NCBI RefSeq assembly: GCF_029846715.1
Contig: NZ_JARVWW010000009.1
Span: 62,001 to 126,000 of the forward strand
From: Bradyrhizobium nivariense
GTDB lineage: Bacteria > Pseudomonadota > Alphaproteobacteria > Rhizobiales > Xanthobacteraceae
DNA: 64,000 nt
Direction: 5' to 3'
The notes beneath the pieces are model-generated. The model was given only the letters and a program-made list of their open reading frames with translations. It was not told the origin of the DNA and made no database searches. Positions 52,146 to 61,173 of the stretch are shown here, piece by piece (the stretch's first letter is position 1; every line of letters begins with the position of its first letter). The translations under genes and the position numbers were made by a program.

Positions 52146-55100
52146 TTGAATTACGCTGGCAAATTTGACGCCGCGATTTCCTTGGACGGCGAGGGTTCCC
52201 ATTCGCCCGCCGACGCCCATGTCGATTCCTTTACGGCCAAGCCTATTATCGCCAAGGCGCATGGTCACGTGCCCGAGGGTGCGTTCGTTGTTCCCGATCC
52301 GAACCTGATCTTCAACGGCGAGTTCAAGCGCGCAGGCAGCGATCTCGTGCTGTCCCACGACGGTCACGAGTTTGTCGTTCACGATTATTTCAGGGGCGAG
52401 AAGCGCGCGGCGCTCTCGTCGCCGGATGGCGCGCACCTCACCGGCGACATCGTCAACGCGCTCACGGGCCACGTCCAGTATGCCCAGGCCGCATCCGGCA
52501 TTGCCGCCGCCCAGGTCATTGGCCACGTCACCAAGCTCTCCGGCAGCGCGACCGCGATCCGCAACGGCGTCTCTGTCATCCTGAACAACGGCGACAACGT
52601 CGAGAAGGGCGACGTGGTCTCGACCGGTGGGGACTCGACGCTCGGCATCACCTTCATCGACGGCACGGTGTTCGGCCTGTCCTCCAATGCGCGGATGGTG
52701 CTGAACGAGATGGTCTACGACCCCAACGGGTCGAACAATTCATCGCTGCTCAGCCTGGTCGCGGGCACCATCACCTTCGTTGCCGGCGAGACCGCTAAGC
52801 ACGGCGACATGAAGATCGACACGCCGGTCGCCACCATGGGCATCCGCGGCACGGCGGTGCTGAGCCAGATCCACTTCGTCGTTCCCGCCGGTGGCGGCGA
52901 TCCGCAGCCGGAGGCGAGCTTCCAGGTCCTGGTCGAGCCGAACGGCACGACGGGCTCCTACATCCTGTTCGACAAGGTCACGCTGCTGCCGATCGCGACG
53001 GTCAACCAGGCCGGCCAGATGATCCAGATCAGCGGCGGCAACGTCTCGATCAGCAATGCGCTGATGTCACCGGACATCCAGAAGCTGATCACGGACGTGT
53101 TCACGCTGAAGTTCACGGACAACAACAGCAACACCAAGCTGACCACGAACTTCACCGACTCGATCACGCAGAACGGCAACATTGTCGTGATCAAGACGGA
53201 CACCGGTGCCACCGCGACCGCGACCTTCACGAATCTCAATCCGCCGGGATCGCAGGGGGACGGCCATGATCCGGCGACCAGTACCCGCATTCCCGGCCCG
53301 CCCGATGCGCGCAGCCTTGATCTCAACGGCAATGTGAAGACGGCATTCGCGCTGACCGAGCACGCGAACGCGACCGGCGACCGCGCGGACGCGACCGGCG
53401 ACACCGTGGGTCCCGACACGATCATCTTCCGGATCACCTTCGTCGACCAAAACCTGGGCGACCACCCGACGGTGTCGGTGAACCTCGCTGACGCACCAAA
53501 CTACGTCTACATGGACGCCGACCATCACGACGTCACCGGCTCGCTCAGCGCACTCCAGAAGCAGGACATCGCGGCAACGCAGACCCAGATCAGCGTCGCC
53601 GCGGCCGCCGGTAACAACAACAACGGTTCGGCGGACCTGACCTACACGATCCCCGACCACGTCTTCGACTTCCTTGCTGCGGGTGAAACGCTGACGCTGA
53701 CCTACAAGGTCCGCATCAACAACAATTTCGCGGTCAACCCCGAATCTACCTACATTCCGATCTCCATCACGATCACGGGCACCAACGACAAGCCGGTGAT
53801 CACCACCAGCGTTCCGATCATCATCTTCGAAGGCGGCACCAGCGTGCCGGGTGGCCCGCTCACCAGCGATGTTCCGACGACGGGCACGCTGAGCTTCGAC
53901 GACGTCGATCTCACCGACAAGCATACGGTCTCGGTGGCGTTGACCAGCGCGACCCTGCCTGATGGCACCGTTCCGCCAGGGCCGCTCGCGGCGTTCCAGA
54001 GCGCGATGTCGGTCGCGATCGCGGCGGGCGCCGACAGCACCGGGGACGGCACCGGCACCATCAACTGGTCGCTGGCCGACCTGCCGGTCTATCTCGCCGA
54101 CTTCATCCCGAAGGGCGAGGTGCTGACGCTGGTCTACACCGTGACGCTCACGGACTCGCAAGGCGCCACCTCGCAGCAGACCATCACCGTCACGATTACC
54201 GGCACCGACGCCGCCGCGGTGGTGTGGATCGCGACCGACAAGGCCGGCGCTCCCTCCGGCGGGTTCTGGAAGGACGCCGCGAACTGGGAAACAGGCACCG
54301 TCCCGACCATCGACGACGACGTCATCGTCATCACCGATCAGCTGCACGGGCTGACGCCGTCCTATCCGGTGACGATCGACACGGCTGCTTATGCCAAGTC
54401 GATCACGATGAACGATTTCGGCGGCCCACCGCCGAAAGTGATCAATCAGAGCACGTTGACGGTCGCCGGTGCCCTCAACATGAGCGCCGACTCGATCTTC
54501 ACCAATGCCTTGTCCGGCACGGTGTTCGTCGGCGGCAAGGCCGAGATCCTGGATACGGCCCTGCTCACCAATGCCGGCCATCTCATCCTCGGGGGCGGTG
54601 GCGATTTCGCAAGCGGCACCACGATCACCAATTCCGGCGTGCTCGAACTGTTCGGTGGCACGCTGAAGACGCTGGCCGGGATCCACAATGCCGGCGGCAC
54701 GCTGAAGGCCGATATCGGCACGACGCTGATCGTCGATGCCGCAACAGTCGATGGCGGCACCGTCACCATTCTCGGCACGCTGGAGCTCGACGGCACCAGC
54801 GTCCTCGAGAACGGCACGCTGAACAATTCCGGTGCGGTCAACGTCAACGGCACGGCAGAATTCGCGCATGAGACCGTCGCCAACGCATCCAGCGGCACGA
54901 TCAAGGTGCTGGCGAACGGATGGCTGACCATCGACCAGGGTTCCAGCGTCGCCAACAACGGCGCGGTCACCATCGATGCCAGCGGCAAGCTGACGGTGAA
55001 TGGCGCTACGATCAGCGGTGCCGGGACTGTCACAGACAACGGCGAGATTGACCTGGCGGGTAACGCCGTGCTGAGCGGCGGCGTGCTGAAGAACAACACG

Positions 55101-58100
55101 GCGTTCAATGTCAGCGGCGCTGGCAACGCGCTGGATGGCGAGACCGTCACCAATGCCGGCACGATCGAAGTGCTGGCGGGCGGTGCGCTCGCGATCGACC
55201 AGGGCTCTACCGTCGACAACACCGGCAACGTCACGGTCGATGCAACCGGCAAGCTGACGGTCAATGGCGCCACGATCAGCGGCGCCGGTACGGTCACGGA
55301 CAATGGCCAGATCGACCTGACCGGTAGCGCGGTGCTGACCGGCGGCATCCTGAAGAACAACGCCACTCTCAGCGCCAGCGGCGCCGGCAATGCGCTGGAC
55401 AATGAGACGATTACCAACAGCTCGACCGGAACGATCGAGGTGTTCTCGTGCGGCGCGCTGACGATCGACCTGGGTTCGAGCGTGGCGAATGCCGGCAACG
55501 TCACGGTCGATAACAACGGCAAGCTGACGGTGAACGGCGCTACGATCAGCGGCGCGGGGACGGTCACGGACAACGGCGACATCGACCTGACCGGCAACGC
55601 GGTGCTGAGCGGCGGGATCCTGAAGAACAACGCCGCCTTCAAGGTCAGCGGCGCCGGCAATGCGCTGGACAATGAGACGATTACCAACAGCTCGACCGGC
55701 ACGATCGAGGTGCTGGCGAACGGCGCGTTGACCATCGACCAGGGCTCAAGCGTCGACAACACCGGCAACGTCAAGGTCGATGCGACCGGCAAGCTGACGG
55801 TCAATGGCGCCACGATCGGCGGCGCGGGGACGGTCACGGACAATGGCGAGATCGACCTGACCGGCAACGCGGTGCTGAGCAACGGCATCCTGAAGAACAA
55901 CGCAGCCTTCAAGGTTAGCGGCGCCGGCAATGCGCTGGACGGCGAGAGCGTCACCAATGCCGGCACCATCGAAGTGCTGGCCAATGGCACGCTCGCGATC
56001 GCTCTGGGTTCGACCGTCGACAATTCAAGCGGCAACGTCACCGTCGACGGCAATGCCGCGCTGACGCTCGACGACGCCACGATCAGCGGCGGCGCCGTCA
56101 AGGGCGCGGGCACGATCCACGTCACCGGCGCCAGCAAGATCGACGACGGGGCCACGGTCAGCATCAGCACCATCACGGTCGACGCCGCGCTGACGCTGGA
56201 TGGCGTCACCGTCTCCGGCACTGATATCACCGACAAGTCCAGCATCGCGCTCGCCAACACCGTCGAGCTCAAGGACGGCGCGACGATCCAGGGCGCTTCC
56301 GCTGTGTCCAAGGGCGCGATCACCAACAACGGTACGCTCGAGATCGCCGGCGCCGCGACGCTGCTCAACGACGTCGTGATCAACACCGGCCATATCATCA
56401 AGATCGACGATGGCCAGACGCTGACGCTGTCCGGCACCGAGATATCAGGCGGCACCATCAACAATTACAGCGGCGCACTCGGGGGCCCGATCGACGTCAC
56501 CGGCGACAGCAAGATCGACGGCAATGCGACGCTGAACAAGGGCGCCATCACGGTCGAGAGCGGCTACACGCTGAGGTTCGGCGACGCGACCGTTGCAGGC
56601 ACTGCGATCGCTAACCACGGCGCCGTCAAGGTCGATGCAAGCAAGACGTTGGCCTTGAACGGTGCGAGCCTGACCGGTGGCGCGCTCACCGTCTCCGGCA
56701 CGCTGGACTCGACCGGCACGACCAAGGTCACCAATGCGTCCATCGCCAACAATGGCCTGATCGAGGCGCTTGGCGGCCTGCTGACGCTTGCCGCCACGAC
56801 ATCAGCCAGCATCGCCAATGCCGGCACCCTTCAGGCGAAGGGCGCCGAGCTCGACGTCGACCACCAGGCCGTCGCCAACACCGGCACGCTGGCCGCGATC
56901 AACGACGGCACCCTGAAGCTGATCGGGATGACGGTGACCAACACCAATGGCACGGTGTCGGTCGAATCAGGCTCGACGCTCGACCTGCAAGGCGCGACCA
57001 TCGACGGCGGAACGGTTACGATCGCCGGCATGCTGGAATCGACCGGCACGAGCGCTATCGACAACGCAGATATCACCAACACCGGCACGATCACCGTTAC
57101 CAGCGGTACGCTGACGATCGACCCGGCCACCGTCCACGCCATCACCAACCATGGCCTGATCCAGGTGAGCGGTGGTGAGCTCGACATTTCCGGCGAAGAT
57201 ATCTCCAATACCGCGGATATCAAGGCGATCAACTACGGTACGCTGAAGCTGACAAACCTCACCGTCAGCAACAGCATTACCGGAGCGGTCACGGTCGACA
57301 GCCACTCGAAGCTCTATCTGACCGACGTCTCGATCAACGGCGGCAGCCTCAGCAATGCCGGCAATCTCTACAGCGTCTCCGGCAACAACACGGTCACCGG
57401 CGGTGTCACCAACACCGGCGCCATCGAGGTCCAGGCCGGCACGCTCAACCTCTCCGGCGGCCTCAGCGGCGTCGGCTCGCTGATCATCGACGACGACGCG
57501 ACGCTAGAGCTTGCGGGGGCGACAGCGCAGACCATCACCTTCGCCGGCGGCGCCGATACGCTCCAGCTCGACAAGGTCGCCGGCCAAAGCTTTACAGGCA
57601 CCATCGCGGGCCAGTCGACGAAGGGCGGCACGTTCACGATCACGGGTGCGGCCCACATCACCAGCGCAAGCGGTGATGCGCTCGACTTCACCGCGTCGGG
57701 TGGCGCGCTTGCGACGCCCGCCAATATCATCCTCACGCCTGCCGGCGCGCTCACGGGCGCGGCCAACGGCGTCGTCGTCACCCAGGACGGCACCGGTGAT
57801 ATCTCGCTGACCGCGACCGGTGACATCAAGGGTCTTGCCGGCAATGGCATCACGCTGCGCGACAGCGCGACCGGCTCGGGCAATATCACGGTCAACAACG
57901 CCACCGGCACGGCGACCGGCACCGGCGCGAATTCGATCGGCATTCTCGTCGAGAATTTGAATGCCGCCAATGACGGCGACATCTCGATCACCCAGCTCGT
58001 CGGCGTCGCGGGCGGCGCTTACGGCATCGACGCGGTCACCCAGGGCGGCGGCGATATCGCCATCCACGCCGGCGGCACCATCACGGGGAGTTCGGTCTAC

Positions 58101-61025
58101 GGCATCCGGGCGCGCAGCTACGGCGCAGGCAGCGAGACCGTCACGACCGACGCCGGCAGCGTCATCAATTCGGGCAGCTCCGGCATCGTCGCCGTCAACC
58201 GGGCGGCATCCCTCGACTCAGCATCCGGCAGCAGCATCACCGTCAACGGCTACGGTACGATCAGCTCCGGCAGCAGCCTGAACCAGAGCGGTAACCCGCC
58301 GGCCGGAATCCAGGCTGGTTACAACGGCGCCACGACCGGCAGCAGCGCCAACACCAACGTCAACGGCAGCGTTGTCGTCAACAACCACGCGAACATTACT
58401 GCCGCGGCAGGCTACGGCATTCACGCTTATAATTACGGCAATGGCGACGTCACGGTGAACGATGCGGCCGGGACCGCGATCGTCGGCGCCGAGGAGGGCA
58501 TCAGGGCCCAGGCGCTCAGCGGCGGCACCGGCGACATCAGCATCACGCTCGGCGCCAGCGCGTCGGTGACGGGCACGACCAGCTACGGCATTCTCGCCTA
58601 CAGCATCGATGCGGGCGACATCAGCGTCATCCTCGCAAACAGCGACAGCATCACGTCCGGCAGCACCGGCATCGTCGCGGTCAACTATGCGACCACGATT
58701 GCGAGCGGTCTGCACAGTACGATCTTCGTCGAGGCGCACGGCACCATCCATTCCGGCTCGACCTTGAACAACGACGGCGGCATTCCCGGCGGGATCATCG
58801 CCGGCTACAAACCGGGCGGCAACGGCGCTTTCTCCAATGCGGTCAATGGTGACGTCACCGTCACCAGCGACGCGACGATCATCGCCGATGCCGGCTACGG
58901 CATCGAAGCGTTCACCTGGGGCGCCGGCGATATCACGGTCACGGCCGGCGCGGGCTCGTCGGTCACCGCTACCGCGGGGACCGCGATCGGCGCCTTCGAT
59001 CACGGCGGCGGCAATGTCAGCGTCACCAACAATGGCTCCGCCACCGGCACGGTCGGCCTTGCCGCCCTTGCCAGCGGCGACGGCGACATCACCATCGTCA
59101 ATCACGGCAATATCACCAGCACGAGCCTGGCCGGCATCAGCGTCACCCAAAGCGAGGCGGGCGCGACCGGCTCGACCCACATCACCAATACCGGATCGAT
59201 CGTGGCGCCGAGCGCCCACGCGGCGATCTTCATTCAGGAGAACGCGACCGGCTGCGCGACGATCGACAATTCCGGCACGATCGGGCCTGCCACCGTGACC
59301 TCGACGACTTACGCCATCGTCGAAACCGGTGGCGCTATCACGATCAACAACACCGGCCACATCAACGGCAATATCTCGGTCGCCACCGCCACGTTCAATA
59401 ACGAAGCGGGCGGCATCTGGACGGTCTCCGGCAGCGGCGTGTTCGGCAATGCGTCGTCGATCGTCAACCATGGTGACATCGATCTGCACGGCGCCTCGAT
59501 TTCCGGGACCGGGCTGAGCATCCAGAATTACAGCGACATCGATAGCTGGGGCACGGCGTCGATCTCCGGCACCATCGCCAATACCGGCACCATCGAGGTC
59601 CATAACGGGGCGCTGACGCTGTTCGGCTCGCTGTCCGGCTCGGGCTCGGTCACCGTCGATGCCGGCGCGTTGCTGAAGGTGGAAGACGCGGTATCGCAGA
59701 CGGTCACGCTCGCCGGCGACGGCGCCAGGCTCCAGATCGACACGTCAACCTTTGGCGGCTCGATCGCGGAGCTGTCCGCGGGCGACAAGATCGACCTGTC
59801 GAGCATTGTTTATGATGATGGCACGTCGGCGACCTATAACGCCGCGACCGGCGAGCTCGTCGTGAGCGACGCCTACCACCATACGATCACGTTGCAGCTC
59901 ACCGGCGCTGACTACAGCGGTGCACATTTTGCCGGCAGCAGTGACGGCCATGGCGGTACGCTGATCACGTTCGACGCGACCGACGCTGCGCCGGCCTTTA
60001 CCGCGGCCGGAGCGACGCTGACCGCAACCGTCCCCGAGCTTGAGAATACCACCGGCTCCTCGACGCTTGACCCGACGCCCACTGCCGCGACCGGCTCGAT
60101 CGACTTCAAGGACGTCGATCTCACGGACCGGCCGACGGCGACGATCACGGGCCAGACGGTGACCTGGACAGGCGCCGATCACACCACCAACCTCTCCGGG
60201 TTCCTCACCACGGACGAGATCAATGCGCTCGACCACGCGCTGACGCTTCAGCAGACGGGCAACAAGAACAACGGCGCGGTCGGCTGGACCTATTCGATTG
60301 CCGACAAGGCCCTGGACTTCCTTGGCGCGGACGAGACCGTGAAGGTGATGTCCACCATCACGCTCGACGACGGCCACAACAAGACCGACACGGCGCAGGT
60401 CACCGTGACGATCACCGGCGCGAACGACGCGCCCGCGCTCAATGTCGACCAGGCCTGCATCACGCAAGTCGGCGATCAGGTGACAGTCCACGGCCTGTCA
60501 GTCGCCGATCCCGATGCCAACGACGCTTTCACGATCGCCGCCACCGCGGCATCGGGTGCCAGTGTGAACCCCTCATCGGGATCCGGCTCCCTGAGCATCG
60601 TCAATTCGGCACTCCAGGCGTTGACCTATACCGAGGCAAGCAGCGGCGGGCCGGCGACCGACAAGATTGCGGTCACCGTGACCGACGCGCACGGTGCCAG
60701 CGACAGGGTCAATCTGATCTTCAATCTGACTGAAACCGCGGTCAGCCTCACCGGCACGACCGATAAGGATGTGTTCTTCGGAACCGGCTATCAGGACCAG
60801 TTCGTGTTCGCGGCCAGTTCGAACCACGATACGATCATGAACTTCACCTCCGGCCAGGATCACATCGACCTGTCGGCGATCGCGAGCGGCGATGTCGGCG
60901 CCTGGATGGCTCAGCATGTGACCGCGTCAGGAACTGACACCCTGATCACGATCGATGCGGCCGACACCATCCTCGTGAAGGGCGTCGGCCTCCAGGCGAA
61001 CGATTTCATCCTTCACGTCACCTAG
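52146..61025 (+). CDS. Giant type I-secreted adhesin with FecR-like N-terminus, VCBS domains and beta-helix repeats
   Basis: A 2959-residue surface protein. Residues 1-122 are a low-complexity lead; 123-260 form a FecR-like module (GDVVSTGGDSTLGITFIDGT; ATMGIRGTAVL). Two VCBS/cadherin-like domains lie at about 403-693, then a long autotransporter-like beta-helix (700-2600) with four near-identical 88-90 residue repeats at 915-1288 and GDI-type short repeats at 1880-2385. Another VCBS domain (2626-2761) and a cadherin-like domain precede a C-terminal type I secretion region (NHDTIMNFTSGQDHIDLSAI). There is no N-terminal Sec signal. The start is TTG, in-frame stop ten codons upstream, no clear ribosome site. 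Di-Ala sites near residues 115-122 could be LapG targets. Confidence 0.88.
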   Translation: MNYAGKFDAAISLDGEGSHSPADAHVDSFTAKPIIAKAHGHVPEGAFVVPDPNLIFNGEFKRAGSDLVLSHDGHEFVVHDYFRGEKRAALSSPDGAHLTGDIVNALTGHVQYAQAASGIAAAQVIGHVTKLSGSATAIRNGVSVILNNGDNVEKGDVVSTGGDSTLGITFIDGTVFGLSSNARMVLNEMVYDPNGSNNSSLLSLVAGTITFVAGETAKHGDMKIDTPVATMGIRGTAVLSQIHFVVPAGGGDPQPEASFQVLVEPNGTTGSYILFDKVTLLPIATVNQAGQMIQISGGNVSISNALMSPDIQKLITDVFTLKFTDNNSNTKLTTNFTDSITQNGNIVVIKTDTGATATATFTNLNPPGSQGDGHDPATSTRIPGPPDARSLDLNGNVKTAFALTEHANATGDRADATGDTVGPDTIIFRITFVDQNLGDHPTVSVNLADAPNYVYMDADHHDVTGSLSALQKQDIAATQTQISVAAAAGNNNNGSADLTYTIPDHVFDFLAAGETLTLTYKVRINNNFAVNPESTYIPISITITGTNDKPVITTSVPIIIFEGGTSVPGGPLTSDVPTTGTLSFDDVDLTDKHTVSVALTSATLPDGTVPPGPLAAFQSAMSVAIAAGADSTGDGTGTINWSLADLPVYLADFIPKGEVLTLVYTVTLTDSQGATSQQTITVTITGTDAAAVVWIATDKAGAPSGGFWKDAANWETGTVPTIDDDVIVITDQLHGLTPSYPVTIDTAAYAKSITMNDFGGPPPKVINQSTLTVAGALNMSADSIFTNALSGTVFVGGKAEILDTALLTNAGHLILGGGGDFASGTTITNSGVLELFGGTLKTLAGIHNAGGTLKADIGTTLIVDAATVDGGTVTILGTLELDGTSVLENGTLNNSGAVNVNGTAEFAHETVANASSGTIKVLANGWLTIDQGSSVANNGAVTIDASGKLTVNGATISGAGTVTDNGEIDLAGNAVLSGGVLKNNTAFNVSGAGNALDGETVTNAGTIEVLAGGALAIDQGSTVDNTGNVTVDATGKLTVNGATISGAGTVTDNGQIDLTGSAVLTGGILKNNATLSASGAGNALDNETITNSSTGTIEVFSCGALTIDLGSSVANAGNVTVDNNGKLTVNGATISGAGTVTDNGDIDLTGNAVLSGGILKNNAAFKVSGAGNALDNETITNSSTGTIEVLANGALTIDQGSSVDNTGNVKVDATGKLTVNGATIGGAGTVTDNGEIDLTGNAVLSNGILKNNAAFKVSGAGNALDGESVTNAGTIEVLANGTLAIALGSTVDNSSGNVTVDGNAALTLDDATISGGAVKGAGTIHVTGASKIDDGATVSISTITVDAALTLDGVTVSGTDITDKSSIALANTVELKDGATIQGASAVSKGAITNNGTLEIAGAATLLNDVVINTGHIIKIDDGQTLTLSGTEISGGTINNYSGALGGPIDVTGDSKIDGNATLNKGAITVESGYTLRFGDATVAGTAIANHGAVKVDASKTLALNGASLTGGALTVSGTLDSTGTTKVTNASIANNGLIEALGGLLTLAATTSASIANAGTLQAKGAELDVDHQAVANTGTLAAINDGTLKLIGMTVTNTNGTVSVESGSTLDLQGATIDGGTVTIAGMLESTGTSAIDNADITNTGTITVTSGTLTIDPATVHAITNHGLIQVSGGELDISGEDISNTADIKAINYGTLKLTNLTVSNSITGAVTVDSHSKLYLTDVSINGGSLSNAGNLYSVSGNNTVTGGVTNTGAIEVQAGTLNLSGGLSGVGSLIIDDDATLELAGATAQTITFAGGADTLQLDKVAGQSFTGTIAGQSTKGGTFTITGAAHITSASGDALDFTASGGALATPANIILTPAGALTGAANGVVVTQDGTGDISLTATGDIKGLAGNGITLRDSATGSGNITVNNATGTATGTGANSIGILVENLNAANDGDISITQLVGVAGGAYGIDAVTQGGGDIAIHAGGTITGSSVYGIRARSYGAGSETVTTDAGSVINSGSSGIVAVNRAASLDSASGSSITVNGYGTISSGSSLNQSGNPPAGIQAGYNGATTGSSANTNVNGSVVVNNHANITAAAGYGIHAYNYGNGDVTVNDAAGTAIVGAEEGIRAQALSGGTGDISITLGASASVTGTTSYGILAYSIDAGDISVILANSDSITSGSTGIVAVNYATTIASGLHSTIFVEAHGTIHSGSTLNNDGGIPGGIIAGYKPGGNGAFSNAVNGDVTVTSDATIIADAGYGIEAFTWGAGDITVTAGAGSSVTATAGTAIGAFDHGGGNVSVTNNGSATGTVGLAALASGDGDITIVNHGNITSTSLAGISVTQSEAGATGSTHITNTGSIVAPSAHAAIFIQENATGCATIDNSGTIGPATVTSTTYAIVETGGAITINNTGHINGNISVATATFNNEAGGIWTVSGSGVFGNASSIVNHGDIDLHGASISGTGLSIQNYSDIDSWGTASISGTIANTGTIEVHNGALTLFGSLSGSGSVTVDAGALLKVEDAVSQTVTLAGDGARLQIDTSTFGGSIAELSAGDKIDLSSIVYDDGTSATYNAATGELVVSDAYHHTITLQLTGADYSGAHFAGSSDGHGGTLITFDATDAAPAFTAAGATLTATVPELENTTGSSTLDPTPTAATGSIDFKDVDLTDRPTATITGQTVTWTGADHTTNLSGFLTTDEINALDHALTLQQTGNKNNGAVGWTYSIADKALDFLGADETVKVMSTITLDDGHNKTDTAQVTVTITGANDAPALNVDQACITQVGDQVTVHGLSVADPDANDAFTIAATAASGASVNPSSGSGSLSIVNSALQALTYTEASSGGPATDKIAVTVTDAHGASDRVNLIFNLTETAVSLTGTTDKDVFFGTGYQDQFVFAASSNHDTIMNFTSGQDHIDLSAIASGDVGAWMAQHVTASGTDTLITIDAADTILVKGVGLQANDFILHVT
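54893..56010 (+). repeat. Four tandem 264-270 base repeats in the adhesin gene
   Basis: The sentinel AAGCTGACGGT occurs at 54987, 55251, 55521 and 55791, giving periods of 264, 270 and 270 bases. Protein units (KLTVNGATISGAGTVTDNG ... NNAAFKVSGAGNALD) are nearly identical, while flanking beta-helix turns have diverged. This indicates recent duplication and likely length variation between strains. Confidence 0.88.
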
Positions 61026-61173
61026 CGGGCTGCCCCTCCCCGAAGACCGCGTGTCATTCCACCTTGACCGCGGCGAAAAATCCATAATCCTTCGCAGTCA
61101 GGAATAACCAACCGGGCGCGGGCGATCCATGATCGGTGCGCACGGCGTGAGGCAGGTAGGATATCCAACCAGC

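Noticed and set aside
53067..54869. Open frame of 600 codons antisense to the adhesin N-terminal part
   Set aside because: Shadow of high third-position GC; highly charged sequence without motifs.
54893..56010. Possible CRISPR-like periodicity
   Set aside because: The period is 264-270 bases, a multiple of three, in frame within a protein gene, with no short repeat-spacer structure.
54446..56464. Open frame of 672 codons antisense in the adhesin repeats
   Set aside because: Ser/Pro/Val-rich mirror of the repeat region; its periodicity only reflects the adhesin repeats.
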